In this document: one piece after another, positions 53,206 to 64,000 of the stretch
How the letters are laid out: every line of letters starts with the position of its first letter
How positions within the stretch are numbered: position 1 is the first letter of the stretch
NCBI GenBank assembly: GCA_036785705.1
Contig: JAWUZG010000029.1
Coordinates: 14,833,501-14,897,500 of the forward strand
Reading direction: 5' to 3'
Length of the DNA stretch: 64,000 bases
Source: Acanthornis magna
Lineage: Eukaryota; Chordata; Aves; Passeriformes; Acanthizidae
Made by a program: the position numbers and the translations under genes
Notes under the pieces: generated by a model
The model's input: only the letters and a program-made list of their open reading frames with translations
What the model was told of the DNA's origin: nothing
The model's database searches: none

Positions 53206-56200
53206 ACTTGGTAAATCAGAGAACTTCAACCTTCCAATCCCCATATACTGCAAGAAAAAAAGGAAAAAATAGAATTCCATCATTTTTTACAATTATTCTA
53301 GAGAATATTATGAAGTCGGAAATGTTAGTCCACAAATACCTATTCCTTGGGCATGACTCCTGATTTTAACTCCGGATGTATTTGCCTTACCCTACCCTAT
53401 ATGCTCCATGACATGGGAAATCGTCTATGCAATGAATTATCTTAACTCAAGAGTTCTTTGTAAACATCTATTAAGCTGAAGCCAAAATAGTGCATCACCC
53501 ATGAGATTCCACATGGCTTAAGCAACTATTATCCTACAAGCAGCTTATTGTTTTGTCTTACACCCTAACACTATAAATCCAGTTATTAAAGTAGGAGGGC
53601 ATATTCACAATTACTAATGAGAAAAAGAGAGATTGATTTTCTAATACGCTTTCTAACCCAATGCAGCAATACTTGTATATGCCGGCCTTGCAGGCAAACT
53701 ACAGAAGACTATGCAGAATTATGTCAGGTTTTCCCAGACACCTCCTGTTTTTCCAAAAGAAATATTGACTAAGCAGTGTTTGAGGATTCTCTGTGTTTAC
53801 CAAGGATTTATAGTTGTGTGGTAGCCCGGCTGAAGTGTGAGTTCTCACGGTCCATGAGTATTTGCAAGTATTTTTATATCATCTGAAGAATGATTCGAGA
53901 ACCAAGAGATTTTGAAGCAGCTGAAATTAGTCACTTAACATATTAAACATCAGAGGAAGAGTTCATACCCTTTAAAAAAAAAAAAGTTTGTTTTTTTTTT
54001 AAAATTAAACATGCCATTAAAGAATGAGGCAATAAAACATAAGTTTGACATTGATGTACTCTTCCTACAATCCATTTCTATTTCTTGGCTTCTATTTACT
54101 CCATATTACTGTAAATAAATTTATTTTCAAAACATTAACTGAAATCTTGAAAATAAATAAAAATACCATTTAATATAATCAATAAATGCAGAATTGTCCT
54201 TTTAAATATTAGATGTCTCTGAACCAGTTTATGAAAGATAGCAGATTCTTGCTGATGTTGACTGCATTTATCTATTAAATTAAATACAGGGAGATAAATA
54301 TCAGCGTTGTTCAAAGGCCATTTTAATAATTTGCTACATGAACAAGTAAATCAATTAAATCATTTATCTGAAGCTCACCAATGTCTGAAAACTCCTTTCT
54401 CCTCCTGTTCAAATCCCTTTACAGGAATCATGCATAAACATGAAAGCTTTGTAAATGTGTCGTGAAAGACAGAGTTATGGATTGCCTTGATCACTTGTGC
54501 AAAAATTATGTTTAGTATTCAGAAAAATGTTTTTGAACTACAAGATGAAACAAATTTTAAAAAAACCCAACCTTAAGTCAAATGTTAGGATGTTCATGAA
54601 TTTACCTTTTATCTTTAATGGCATTTATCTTAATCTCTTTTTCAAATCGCATTTTCAAATGCAGCTAGCTGGTACACCTTTAGATCAGCCTATCTATTGA
54701 TATGGACTTGTTAGGGACTATAGATGTATGAAAAGAGTGCAGAGAGTGTATATTTTAAAAACTCAATCACTAACCTTGAAGCAAGGAAAAGTGTTCCCAA
54801 TTAAGAGCCAGGTTTCCCTACCTCTGTGACACCAAGTCACTAAGCAAAGAAGTCACTTCTGAGTGACTTACACACATTTCAGAGTCCCCTTGACTGGCAA
54901 ATCCTGTGTTTTATTGGTGTGCACATACATACACAGGCTAGGAATATGTATTTTGGTATTTATGGCAGATGTTAGACCACAGCATTTTCATTAGTTTCAT
55001 TTAGTCCAGGCACCTTCTTTGCTCACTGAAAATTTCCTGCGGTTAAAAGTATCATTAGGACTTGCACTACTTTAATTTTTGTTTCCTTGGGAATTATTCA
55101 TTAAACACGCATTTTACTATCCACAAACATCACTAGCTATTTCTTTACATATTACTCTTCATTTGCATGATGCCACCTACTCACTGAAAATTTAGTCAGA
55201 CTATTGAGGCAGTTACTCTACCTTGCCAGACAGATGTGACACATATGAAACTGGTAAAGAAAAATGTATCTAGACCAGAGAAATATTATCCAATGCAAAG
55301 ACCATACTTATTGTTATGAATTGTGTATCCAGTAGAAATAGATATTTATGTGTAATACATTACTGCACATGATTCAACAATACAATAAAAAATTTTTTAA
55401 ACAAAATTCTACTACCTTTTGGTTAGACATAGATGGTGGTGGTGTAGGTCAGACTTCGACTAATGGGAATAAAACAAACTTATGCATGCTTTTTAGCACA
55501 GTCCTATGCAAGGATGGAAAAAGAGGATTTAAATCTTCTTAGCCAGAGAAGAATTTTAAAAAGGCATAACAACTTTTTTATGGATTTGGAAACAATGCGT
55601 GCTTTCAGCTTCAGAGTTAAATCATCCTATAAATAATTCAGGGGGAAAAAAGTGTTTCTTCAACAGAATGAGGAAGTTTTAAAAGAGAGACAATGTCTAT
55701 AGAAGAAACAGGGTATGAAAATGAAGGTATTTACTGTGAAAGGCTGAAGAAAAGGGATTTGAAATGAGTGAAATTAAATAGATTTCTGAACCATGTTTAC
55801 TTTATTATACGATAGTTAAACTTTTGAAAAGCAAACTCTGAATTTTGTAATAGATTTTGGAGCTGAATACAGACCACCAATCTGCTTCAAGATAAGTCAC
55901 CTAGAACAGCCCAAGTCATGATCACTGTTAGATAATAGAATAATATATGCCCATGGTCTTATTTTAATGGAAATACACAGCAGCTTCATGACTAATATTA
56001 AAAAAATTGCTCGAGGAAGGACCTGAAAACACCTACAGTGATCAACACTAGACTTGAAGAGTAAAGGATGGAGTTGGATAATGCTAGAGATTTGTCCAAA
56101 GCTGAAGACAATTCCTCTTTGCAATACAAAGACAAGATCTCCTAATTCTTAATAGAAAACATCAGTGAAGGAAAACAGACAACTCTGAAATTATTTCATA

Positions 56201-56449
56201 ATGTTGACAAGCAGCCAATAAGAAGATTAATTCTGAGTTGTCAGTTAAGATTGAATTGTACGATGGATCAAAATAATGACAATACATCTGTACAGTAGAG
56301 ACATGGAGAGAAAAAAAGACTTGGGGGAAGAAAAAAATCCTTCAAGGCTGAATTCATAGTAAAGACAAAAGGATTTCTGACCTGATAAAATTATCAAAAT
56401 AAAACTCTAACAATGAAATAGCACATAAGCTGAAAGATCTCTACCATAT
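53206..56449. other. Intronic stretch, no gene seen
   Basis: AT-rich intron. A potential A/T hairpin lies at 53971-54003. No other repeat or gene was recognised. Confidence 0.6.
53971..54003. repeat. A/T inverted repeat
   Basis: TTT plus A12, then GTTTG, then T10 plus AAAA. The two halves are complementary and form an A:T-only stem of about 13 pairs. Confidence 0.8.
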
Positions 56450-57034
56450 TGTCATGGTTTAAGCCCAGATGGAAATCAAGCACCATGCAGCCACCCTCTC
56501 AACACACCCCTTTCTTCCCTCCCTACTCCAGTGGAGAGGGGAGGAGAATCAAAGTGAAACTTGCATGTTGAAATGAAAACAATTTAAAGTTTAAAAATAA
56601 TGTAAAACACAATAATAATGGTAAATAATAGCAATTATAGTTATAATTATACTACTAATAATAAAAAGGAAATAAGTGATGCACAATGCAATTGCTCGCC
56701 ACCTGCTGACCAATGCCAGACTCCCCTTCTCAAACCCAGACTGGCTTTCCTGCCAGGAAACTTCCCCCGCTTTATATATTGGGCATGATGTTCTCTGGTG
56801 TGGAATATCCCTTTGGACAGTTCAGGTCCCCTGTCCGAGCTATGCTCCCTCCCAGTTTCTTTCGCTGGTAGAGCATAAGACAAGGAAAAAAAGTGCTTGA
56901 CTTGGGATAAATATGGCTTAGCAAAAGTGAAAACATCAGTGTGCTATCAACACCCTTCTCATTCCAAATCCAAAACACAGCACTCTAACAGCTACTGAGA
57001 AGAAATTAGCTCTATCCTAGCTGAAACCAGGACA
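56450..57034 (-). mobile_element. Solo LTR of a bird endogenous retrovirus, probably ERVL-type
   Basis: Read on the minus strand this begins TGTCCTGGTTTCAGCTAGGA and ends GGGCTTAAACCATGACA, giving the TG...CA ends of an LTR of about 585 bases. Inside are GGATATTCCACACCAGAGAA and, just downstream, a TATATAAAG box (plus-strand 56770-56778), as in the U3 promoter of a widespread avian LTR family. The downstream third is AT-rich and diverged. Flanks TACCATAT (56442-56449) and TACATAT (57035-57041) could be a decayed target-site duplication, although its length is not typical. No internal retroviral genes adjoin it, so it is a solo LTR. Its transcriptional orientation is the same as CNTNAP2. The ERVL class is from memory. 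Confidence 0.85.
56770..56778 (-). promoter_or_regulatory. TATA box of the solo LTR
   Basis: On the minus strand the sequence is TATATAAAG, followed by GCGGGGGAAGTTTCC, at the position expected for the U3 promoter of this LTR. Activity cannot be judged from sequence. Confidence 0.55.
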
Positions 57035-57071
57035 TACATATACTTTAGGCCATTGCATAGCACAAGTTACA

Positions 57072-57622
57072 TGGAATCATAGAATGGTTTGGGTTGGAAG
57101 GGTCCTTAAAGGTCATCTAGTTTTACCTCCCCTTTCATAGGCAAGGACTCCCTCCACTAAACCAGGTTACTCAGAGCCCCACACAGCCTGGCCTTGAAGA
57201 CTTCCAGAGATGGGGAGTCCACAATCTCTCTGGGCAACCTGGGCCAGTGCCTTACCATCCTTCTTGTGAAGAATTTCTTCCTAATATCTAATCTACATCT
57301 AACCTCCTTCATCTTAAATCCATCTCCCTTGTCCTAGCATGACGTGCCCTTGTGAAAAGTCCCTCTCCAGTTTTCTTGAAGGACCCCTTCAAGACTGGAA
57401 GGCCACAATGAGGTCTCCCTGGAGACTTCTCTTCTTCAGGGCGTACAGCCCTATCTCCCTCAGCCTATCTTCGTAACAGAGGTGAAACAGACCTCTGATC
57501 AACATAGTGGATCTCCTCTGGACTCGCTCCAATAGGTTAATGTCTTCTTAGTGTTGAGGGCCCCAGAGATGAACACAGTACTCCAGGTGGAGTCTCACAA
57601 GGACAGACTCGAGGGGGAGAAT
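57072..57622 (-). mobile_element. CR1 LINE fragment, 3' portion, best preserved copy
   Basis: Antisense CR1 of about 550 bases. It starts at an intact terminal motif (GGAATCATAGAATGGTTTGG, then GTTGGAAGGGTCCTTAAAGG) and continues through AGAATTTCTTCCTAATATCT, AAGGCCACAATGAGGTCTCC, CGTACAGCCCTATCTCCCTC and GATGAACACAGTACTCCAGG. The low visible divergence makes it the youngest-looking CR1 here. It is 5'-truncated, as is typical, and lies only about 40 bases from the solo LTR. Confidence 0.96.
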
Positions 57623-60600
57623 TTTCTCCCATAAGAAAAGTCATCTCACATAAGAAAGCAATTAAATTTCAATATACTGCCTTTAAAATTAAGACTGATT
57701 TTCTTTTAATCGCATAATCCCCAATTTAAAAATATAATTATCAATTGAAAAGAAAAAGCATCTTCAAAGAAGAGCAGGAAGACCAGAAAATGGATGTTGA
57801 TTATCAAATAGCTTGCTCACAGCACTAAGCTGCTACCTTTAAGATAAAAGAAGCACTGATAAGACATTGTGCGTGCCTTGAAGGATAATCTCTAATTAAG
57901 GTACCGTTTCCCGTTTCCTAAGGATGCTATAACCTTACCTTGGATTTATTTCAAAAACTAAGAGATAACGTACTCTTAGTCCAATAATAGTGCTAGTCAA
58001 CGACCTGTCCATGTGTATCATCTTTCAAGATTTTAAAGCCCTGCTACAGACAAGTTTATCCTTTCACTGAAAAGTTCTCCTCATTTTAAAAGGTAATTGC
58101 ACTGGAAAGATAAGATATTATCATCTATCAGTTGGCTTCACTGAGTTTAGTGTCTGTGTCCCAGGCTAAGATATGCATTAATCAGAGGCATATATAATAT
58201 ATTTACTTCAAATAAAGTAACAACTGAAATGTGTTTTAGGACAAATAACTTCACTAACATCTCCAGGTTACGACCCCTTCTTGATAATTCATTATTAGTC
58301 CCCATTAAAGCTGGCATTTTAATATATTTTCTAGGAACTACCCTGTCTTCCACTATTGTCACGGACACATTAAAAGGCTCAAACTGAATCTTTTGAACTC
58401 AATGTGTATTTACCTATTTATGATTATTTTTTTTTAATCTAGTACATCAGGGTACAGGTTTAGTTCAGCTGAGAGCACACTGCCTGTTTCAGTATTGAAC
58501 ACCAAGGCTTTGGTTATTGGCAGGTGATAGCTGTTTCTCCCTTAAGCAACTTGGGCTCTGCTGTGATATTGAAAAAATCCATATCTTGTAGATAGGCACT
58601 GGAAATACACCAGATGATAATGAAGATCAAACCAAATGAAGATGAAAAGACACTACATTTTCAAACATTAGCAGCCAGCTAATGTTTAAAGAGTATTAAT
58701 TTTTTTTATTAAGTTAATCATGAAGAAACAAAGCCAAAAGCCAATGAAAAATAAACAAGGATTTTTATGAATATATGATCAAATTACTAATGTGACCTTA
58801 GAAAAATGAACTCTGAAAAAATACTAGAGGCAGGAATGGAGGGGAATACTTTACTAACCTATTAAATTTCTTGCTCTGCAGATCTTACTACCTTTATGGT
58901 TTCTTGAACCATTTCACTGCAGCCTCAGCTTCTGAGGTTTTTTCTACACCTCAAAGTTTAAAACTGCAGAGCCTGGAACTGTGATGGGCCCTCAGTCAGC
59001 TCCCAGAAGCAGCTAAGCAAGTTCTGAGCACTAATAATTCATGAGATCTTACTTCAGAAAGACCACATTCCTCCACAAGACTGATAAGGGTTAATATAGA
59101 ACAAAGGAAAAGTGGCAGGAGATCCATCTTGACTAAAGGAAGTATTGAACTCCTCAGCAGAACAGGTAGCAGACTATATGTAGGCAATATTATATAGGGA
59201 AAAACTTGCAAAGGTACAGGGATATGCTAAAAGTTTAATTAATTTTCATCATCATATATGGGTAAATAAGATCTACATGAATCTAGTTTAAGTAAATTGG
59301 GCTAACAGAGAGCTAAACTGTGAAGGTTAATCTATCTGTTTAGAGCTATAGTGAGTTTCTATTATTCTTCCTAACTGATTTTTCTCTTTTTAATATCAAG
59401 GTGCTCAGTTATTGTCCTGATATAAAAGCAAGCATACAAGGCATGGCTGGAGAGACCATGGGATCTTCTTCCCTGACAAATATCCTGCATGTGTGCTAAT
59501 GCTCACCCACATGAATTTGATATTATGAGATAATGCATCCTGTTAAAACATAGGGTTTCATTAAAAAATACAGTTTTACCTGTTTAAAGAAAAATAAAAG
59601 ACAAAAATACTAGAATTCAAAAATCCACTTCCTATACCAGAACATTATCTATGGATTAAAACAAATTCTTTCTATGATATATATCATTAAATGGCACTGA
59701 ATTTGTCCAGGGAGCTTTATGCTCTATTACTACCTCAGGCTCCTTTTCTGCATTTGAATTTAGTCTGTCAGTTACTCTAAAATATTTAGATAGCTAAGTA
59801 GAAATAGCCATCACAGATACACCATCATATGCATTGCTCTGATCCTTTGAGATTGGTGAAGTTAACATTTTGAAATCTCATTCATGAAAAGCTTTATACG
59901 ATCATAATGTTACTGTATGTTAAATCCAGCTAAGACTGACATAGTTTAATGCTTCATAAATTCTCCAATTTGCCAGACAACCACACGTAGAAAGCATATC
60001 TGACAAGGTGGTCCGTACATCATTGCTCAGGATGATTTATGTTGAAGGTTTCTAATTAAATTGCTTTCTTTTAGTATGCCCCATGACCATCATGCATAGG
60101 AACATGCCATCAGCCCTCAAACTTCAGAGTGATACCAGTTTTATCTTTCTACTGACATAGTATCAGGTAACACACAGTAGGTGCTAATAGTCCAAAGAAG
60201 AAAAAGTAAATACTGAAGTCTGCTTTATACTGTGGCTCAGAATTCATACATCCAATCTTATGTTAACTTTTGGGGACCTGAAACTCTTGGGAAGGTATCA
60301 AAAGAATAGAAAAGCAAAAAGGGTATGTTCCTTGAACAAAAGCTTTATATTCAATGTATAAATCATATGCTTGTTGACACCAGGGATTAGGAATCCATTG
60401 CCCCAGCATGCCTCTTTCTGAACTGGTGTGTGGTGTTTTTCTGATTTTCTCTCTCTGTGAGCACGCTCAGCTCATGTTTCCTGTTCTGTAACAATATTAG
60501 GAGTTTCATTTCACTGAAAAAATGAAACAGGTGGCAAACAAAGGAAGATTCATGTCTAAAGGAGAGAGGTAGAGATGTTGGAATAATAAAATCAAAAATT

Positions 60601-62616
60601 GTACTGCCAAAAGCAAAAAGAGCCTCCATCATGAATTTATTTTAAGACAAAGGCCATTTCTTTAATATAAATTTTTTAAGATTAAAATATCATTAAGTAG
60701 ACTGCTTTATAAGTCAACAAGAACTATGTTTGTTCATATATTAAAACAATTGTAACTATACTGATACCAATACATTAATATTTCAGAAAAAGTGAAAGGA
60801 TTCATGCAGAATTTACAAAAGTTTAACAGAGGCATTAAGAAATGCTCATTAAGTGCCATAGGTAATTACAGGTTAAAGTAAGTTGAAAGGTGCTTATTAC
60901 AATCATAGAGCTCCCAATGTCTGATATTTTCATATCAGGCATGCAATATGCTACCACATTCACAAATCTTTTATAACATCTTTTCCAGTTAGAATTTAAA
61001 TATGAAGCATATCCACTGTATCTTGTCTGCTCTTTAAACCAAAGGAAACAGACTGAAATTTTATAGAAATTAAATTTGGGGTTTAGACCTGTTTCCTTGA
61101 TGTTTTATACCAATACATTTCATTTCAAAGCATTTATTTTAGCAGAGGTGTACTTGAGACTAGTGGCTTCTCATCTAAAAACGTGATCTTTCAATAGTAA
61201 AATGGCAGACAGTCTTTGTTATAACTGCTAGCTGAGGCACTCATAAGAAACTCAAAGAAAGGGGTACTTTTAAGCATGGTTTGCTTTTTCCTTTTTGCTA
61301 AAACAGACCTTTGGTGACAGCAGTTTTCCATCTTATTGACAAACTTTGCTTACTTTGATAGAAAGTTGCTTCTTACTGTAACTCAGCTGAAATTCAAAAT
61401 TCTATATAAAGACACCATGCTTTACTCAACTATCTCTACCAAAATTTTTCCGTTGATACAGTGAGGCTTGAAAAGAAAAAAAAAAGGAAAGGTTCCTGTT
61501 GCTAGTTTTCGAAACAAATGCTAAAAGTAGAGATTCCAGAAAGAAAACTCCCAGGGATATTAGACGTAAGATTTAATCAGCTTTCTTCACCTTGCTCAAT
61601 TGTCAAATCAGTGAAGCTGTGCAATAGACCTATAGAATTTCAAAATTTGATATAAATTAGAAACCTCATGTTGTTAAGTGATACCTTCATAAAGACATGA
61701 ACAGTTTATTAGTCTGAGAACCTTAGAACACCAAGTCCCTGATTAGGCTTCTGTTTTCTACCCTAATGGAGTGTTGAGAATGAATTGTGAGCAGTTCACA
61801 AGGTCAAATCATGGTTAAAAACACAGTAAGACAATCCAATATTCATAAGGCACAACACCAGTTGTTACAAAAGCTACCAGTAAACACTAAAGTGGTGGAT
61901 TTTCAAAAACTCCTTACATGTCCAGAGCCTAAGTTTTGAAAAAATCTTCTCTGATCTGCATGAATAAAAATCCCCACTGTCTTCTTATTAAATTAGATTA
62001 AATAGGCAAGCAAATAAACCCAGTACTATTTTATCTGAGCTGCTTGTCCATAGGATTATTTTATTTTTCCTGGAAAGTTTCTAAGAAGATTTTCTTAGCA
62101 GTCGACAGTCTTCAGCATATGAAATGAAACAAGATGCTATGTAAAGTACATTGAAAAAAATATAAATACATAAGTGGAATGAATAGTTATGACCTGAGAA
62201 ACACTGAGGATGGAACCACTTTTAGCAAACTTCAACATGAGCTGTATTTTAGAGATGACAGAAGTGTTAGGGTATCACACTTTCATATGCGAAGTAAGAA
62301 CACAATTGCTTAGAAGTGTCAGATCATATTTCTACCTGTATCTATTTTTGCATATGTTGGTACAACTGCAGGTACAGTTCATAACAAATCTGAAAGATGT
62401 AGAAGTTTGGGGTTTTTTCTCTTTCCCTTAGAACAAGATATGAAAAATTCATGCTGTTGTCAAAACTCTGCCCCACTGTGGACCAAAAACCATTTGTTGG
62501 GAAGCATATATCACTCACAAGTACTACAAAAAGCATGGCAAAATATTTCCAGCCATGAGTATATCACTTTCAGGATGTAATTCTGTAGGGGGTTTTAAGA
62601 ATGGCAGAAGCAAAGT
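57623..62616. other. Intronic stretch, no gene seen
   Basis: AT-rich unique-looking intron. Open frames are short and domain-free, and no repeat was recognised. Confidence 0.6.
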
Positions 62617-62712
62617 TGTTTTTTTTTTTTTGTTTGTTTGTTTTTTTTTTTGTTGTTTTTTTTTTGTTTTTTTTTTTTGTTTGTTTGTTTGTTTGTTTGT
62701 TTGTTTGTTTGT
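62617..62712. repeat. Poly(T) / (GTTT)n low-complexity tract
   Basis: T runs of about 9-12 separated by single G, followed by about eight pure GTTT units. The long phenylalanine/lysine-type open frames across it on either strand are artefacts of the repeat. Confidence 0.95.
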
Positions 62713-64000
62713 AGCAAGTAATTGGAGGGATTTTAGTTAGCTTAGAACATGTAAAACAAAAGCAATCTACTTCCCCCAAACAATAACCCACCACAAACAG
62801 AACCCAAGTGCCTGTTTTTCCACAGCAAAACCAGATAATTACTGATGGATTTTTAAAATTAGATTTTGTTATGGAAATAAAACCATTCAACACTAAAGCT
62901 CTCACAGAGCAGCATGGCCAGATAAATTTAGTCCTCATTTAGGTGAAAGGGGAATTTACAAAATGAGTTATGCTCCTTACCTCCCTCGCATTCAGACTCC
63001 ATCTTTCCTTGAAAGTGGTTTTTATTCCACCTTCAGACTGATACTGGCATATTTCAATAGAAGCTTTTGCTTTTCATTTCTTGTTTATGTGTGAGACTCT
63101 ATTTCTGACTATCGGACACTTTCCAGGCCTAACATCATTCCTCTCCCCTTCAAAAAGTATTGGCTCAGCTGAATCTTCTAAATATTAAAAAAAGCACAGC
63201 AATAGCAAAAACACAATTATGAGCAATGTTGCTTGATACCCCAAGCATCTCTAATGTCATGCAGCCTGGTTGTATTCTGTCCCAAAATCCTGTTTATTCT
63301 GCAACTCAAGGAGCTAGTACAACTGAAAAAATGCCTCTGTAAATACTAAGAGAGTATCCCTTTCCTCCACAGAAGTCGATGGGATACTAATCCAAAGATC
63401 TGACTGCTATCATTTAGTTCCCTAGCTGGAGTGCAGTTCAACCAACATAATCCAATTCTATAAGTGTACTCTGATGCTGAGGTTTCTAAATTACAATTCA
63501 GAGGATTTTTGACAAACAGAAAGCATTAACAGTTAAGTCAAAGCTTAGTGAACACATATATGCCATATGTCACAGATTCATACAGACTCATTTTTAGGGA
63601 TCTTTGGAAACAATTTTCTGTATTCCATCATGATCTTCAAAAGCAGAAGATTAAACATCAATAATTCTTGCCAAGTTAGAACTGCTCATGGAGAGTATGA
63701 GTGTGTATGATTTTTATAAGTACTAGCCCAAGATTAAAAATCAGGCATGAAATCTGATACACCCTTGGGACATGGTTGAACTCCAAAGTGATTTTTCATC
63801 CAGAGGAAGAGTGAACTGATGGATTGCAATAGTTGTGTGGCCTGTGTTTATTGGCGATGCACTCTGGTGCACATCACCATGCATAGCAGTGAGCCTGGTA
63901 TTTATAAAAACAATTGCTTATAAAATGAAAGGCCAATCTTTCCACTCTTGGCTCTGAAACTTCCTCTTTGACAAAACAAAGAAATAATGAAACTCAGTCT
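62713..64000. other. Intronic stretch to the window end, no gene seen
   Basis: AT-rich intron without a recognisable repeat or exon. Confidence 0.6.

Larger units (their letters stand above)
33631..64000 (-). other. CNTNAP2: CNTNAP2 intron upstream of the exon (partial)
   Basis: Sequence at higher coordinates than the exon is the preceding intron, whose 5' end lies outside the window. It holds two LTR-type segments (about 35.2-35.9 and 56.4-57.0 kb), CR1 fragments near 42.0, 52.5 and 57.1 kb, a long trinucleotide array at 43.2 kb and a T/GTTT tract at 62.6 kb. No further exon was recognised. Confidence 0.8.

Noticed and set aside
52460..53272. Open frames within 52460-53272 as host genes
   Set aside because: Their residues follow CR1 ORF2 with frame breaks, so they are retrotransposon remnants.
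62555..62938. Open frames rich in F/V/C or K/N/T across the T/GTTT tract
   Set aside because: They are translations of simple repeat sequence.
1..64000. CRISPR array, bacterial operon, tRNA or rRNA gene
   Set aside because: No spaced direct-repeat array, operon-like gene packing or RNA gene signature was seen; the exon and repeats place the window in a vertebrate intron.

Overview
This window looks like intronic DNA from a bird nuclear genome. The sequence is visibly AT-rich and nearly free of coding signal. Its interspersed repeats are CR1 LINE fragments carrying the avian-type 3' end (the motif near 57073 and its variants) and LTRs resembling bird endogenous retroviruses. The LTR at 56450-57034 resembles a family common in Neoaves, so a non-galliform bird is likely, but the species is not determined.

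Only one protein-coding segment can be supported: a 150-nt exon on the minus strand at 33481-33630. It has a clean acceptor and donor and encodes part of a laminin G domain. Its residues match the second laminin G domain of contactin-associated protein-like 2 (CNTNAP2, Caspr2), a neurexin-family axonal adhesion protein. CNTNAP2 is one of the longest vertebrate genes, so about 30 kb of intron on each side of a small exon is expected. On the minus strand the upstream intron lies at 33631-64000 and the downstream intron at 1-33480. Both run beyond the window.

Repeat layout: CR1 fragments lie at about 2820-2893 (+), 10828-11205 (-), 26400-26842 (+), 42002-42262 (-), 52460-53205 (+, internal ORF2 part) and 57072-57622 (-). 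LTR-type sequence lies at about 35220-35874 (+, edges uncertain) and 56450-57034 (-, nearly complete solo LTR with a TATA box, same orientation as the host gene). Microsatellites and homopolymers include a compound (AAT)n(ATT)n(ACT)n array at 43213-43318, (AC)n at 27197, (AT)n at 31600, an AT-rich purine/pyrimidine array near 21446, A-rich tracts at 6927, 14079, 25255 and 48720, and a T/(GTTT)n tract at 62617-62712. Several short tandem duplications and palindromes were also seen.

The remaining predicted open reading frames are short, have no recognisable domains, and fit chance ORFs in intron. I found no sign of an undescribed gene system. The observations most worth checking are the frame-neutral exon with an unusual donor, the sense-oriented LTR, the long trinucleotide array, and a long repeat-poor tract that may hold conserved noncoding elements.
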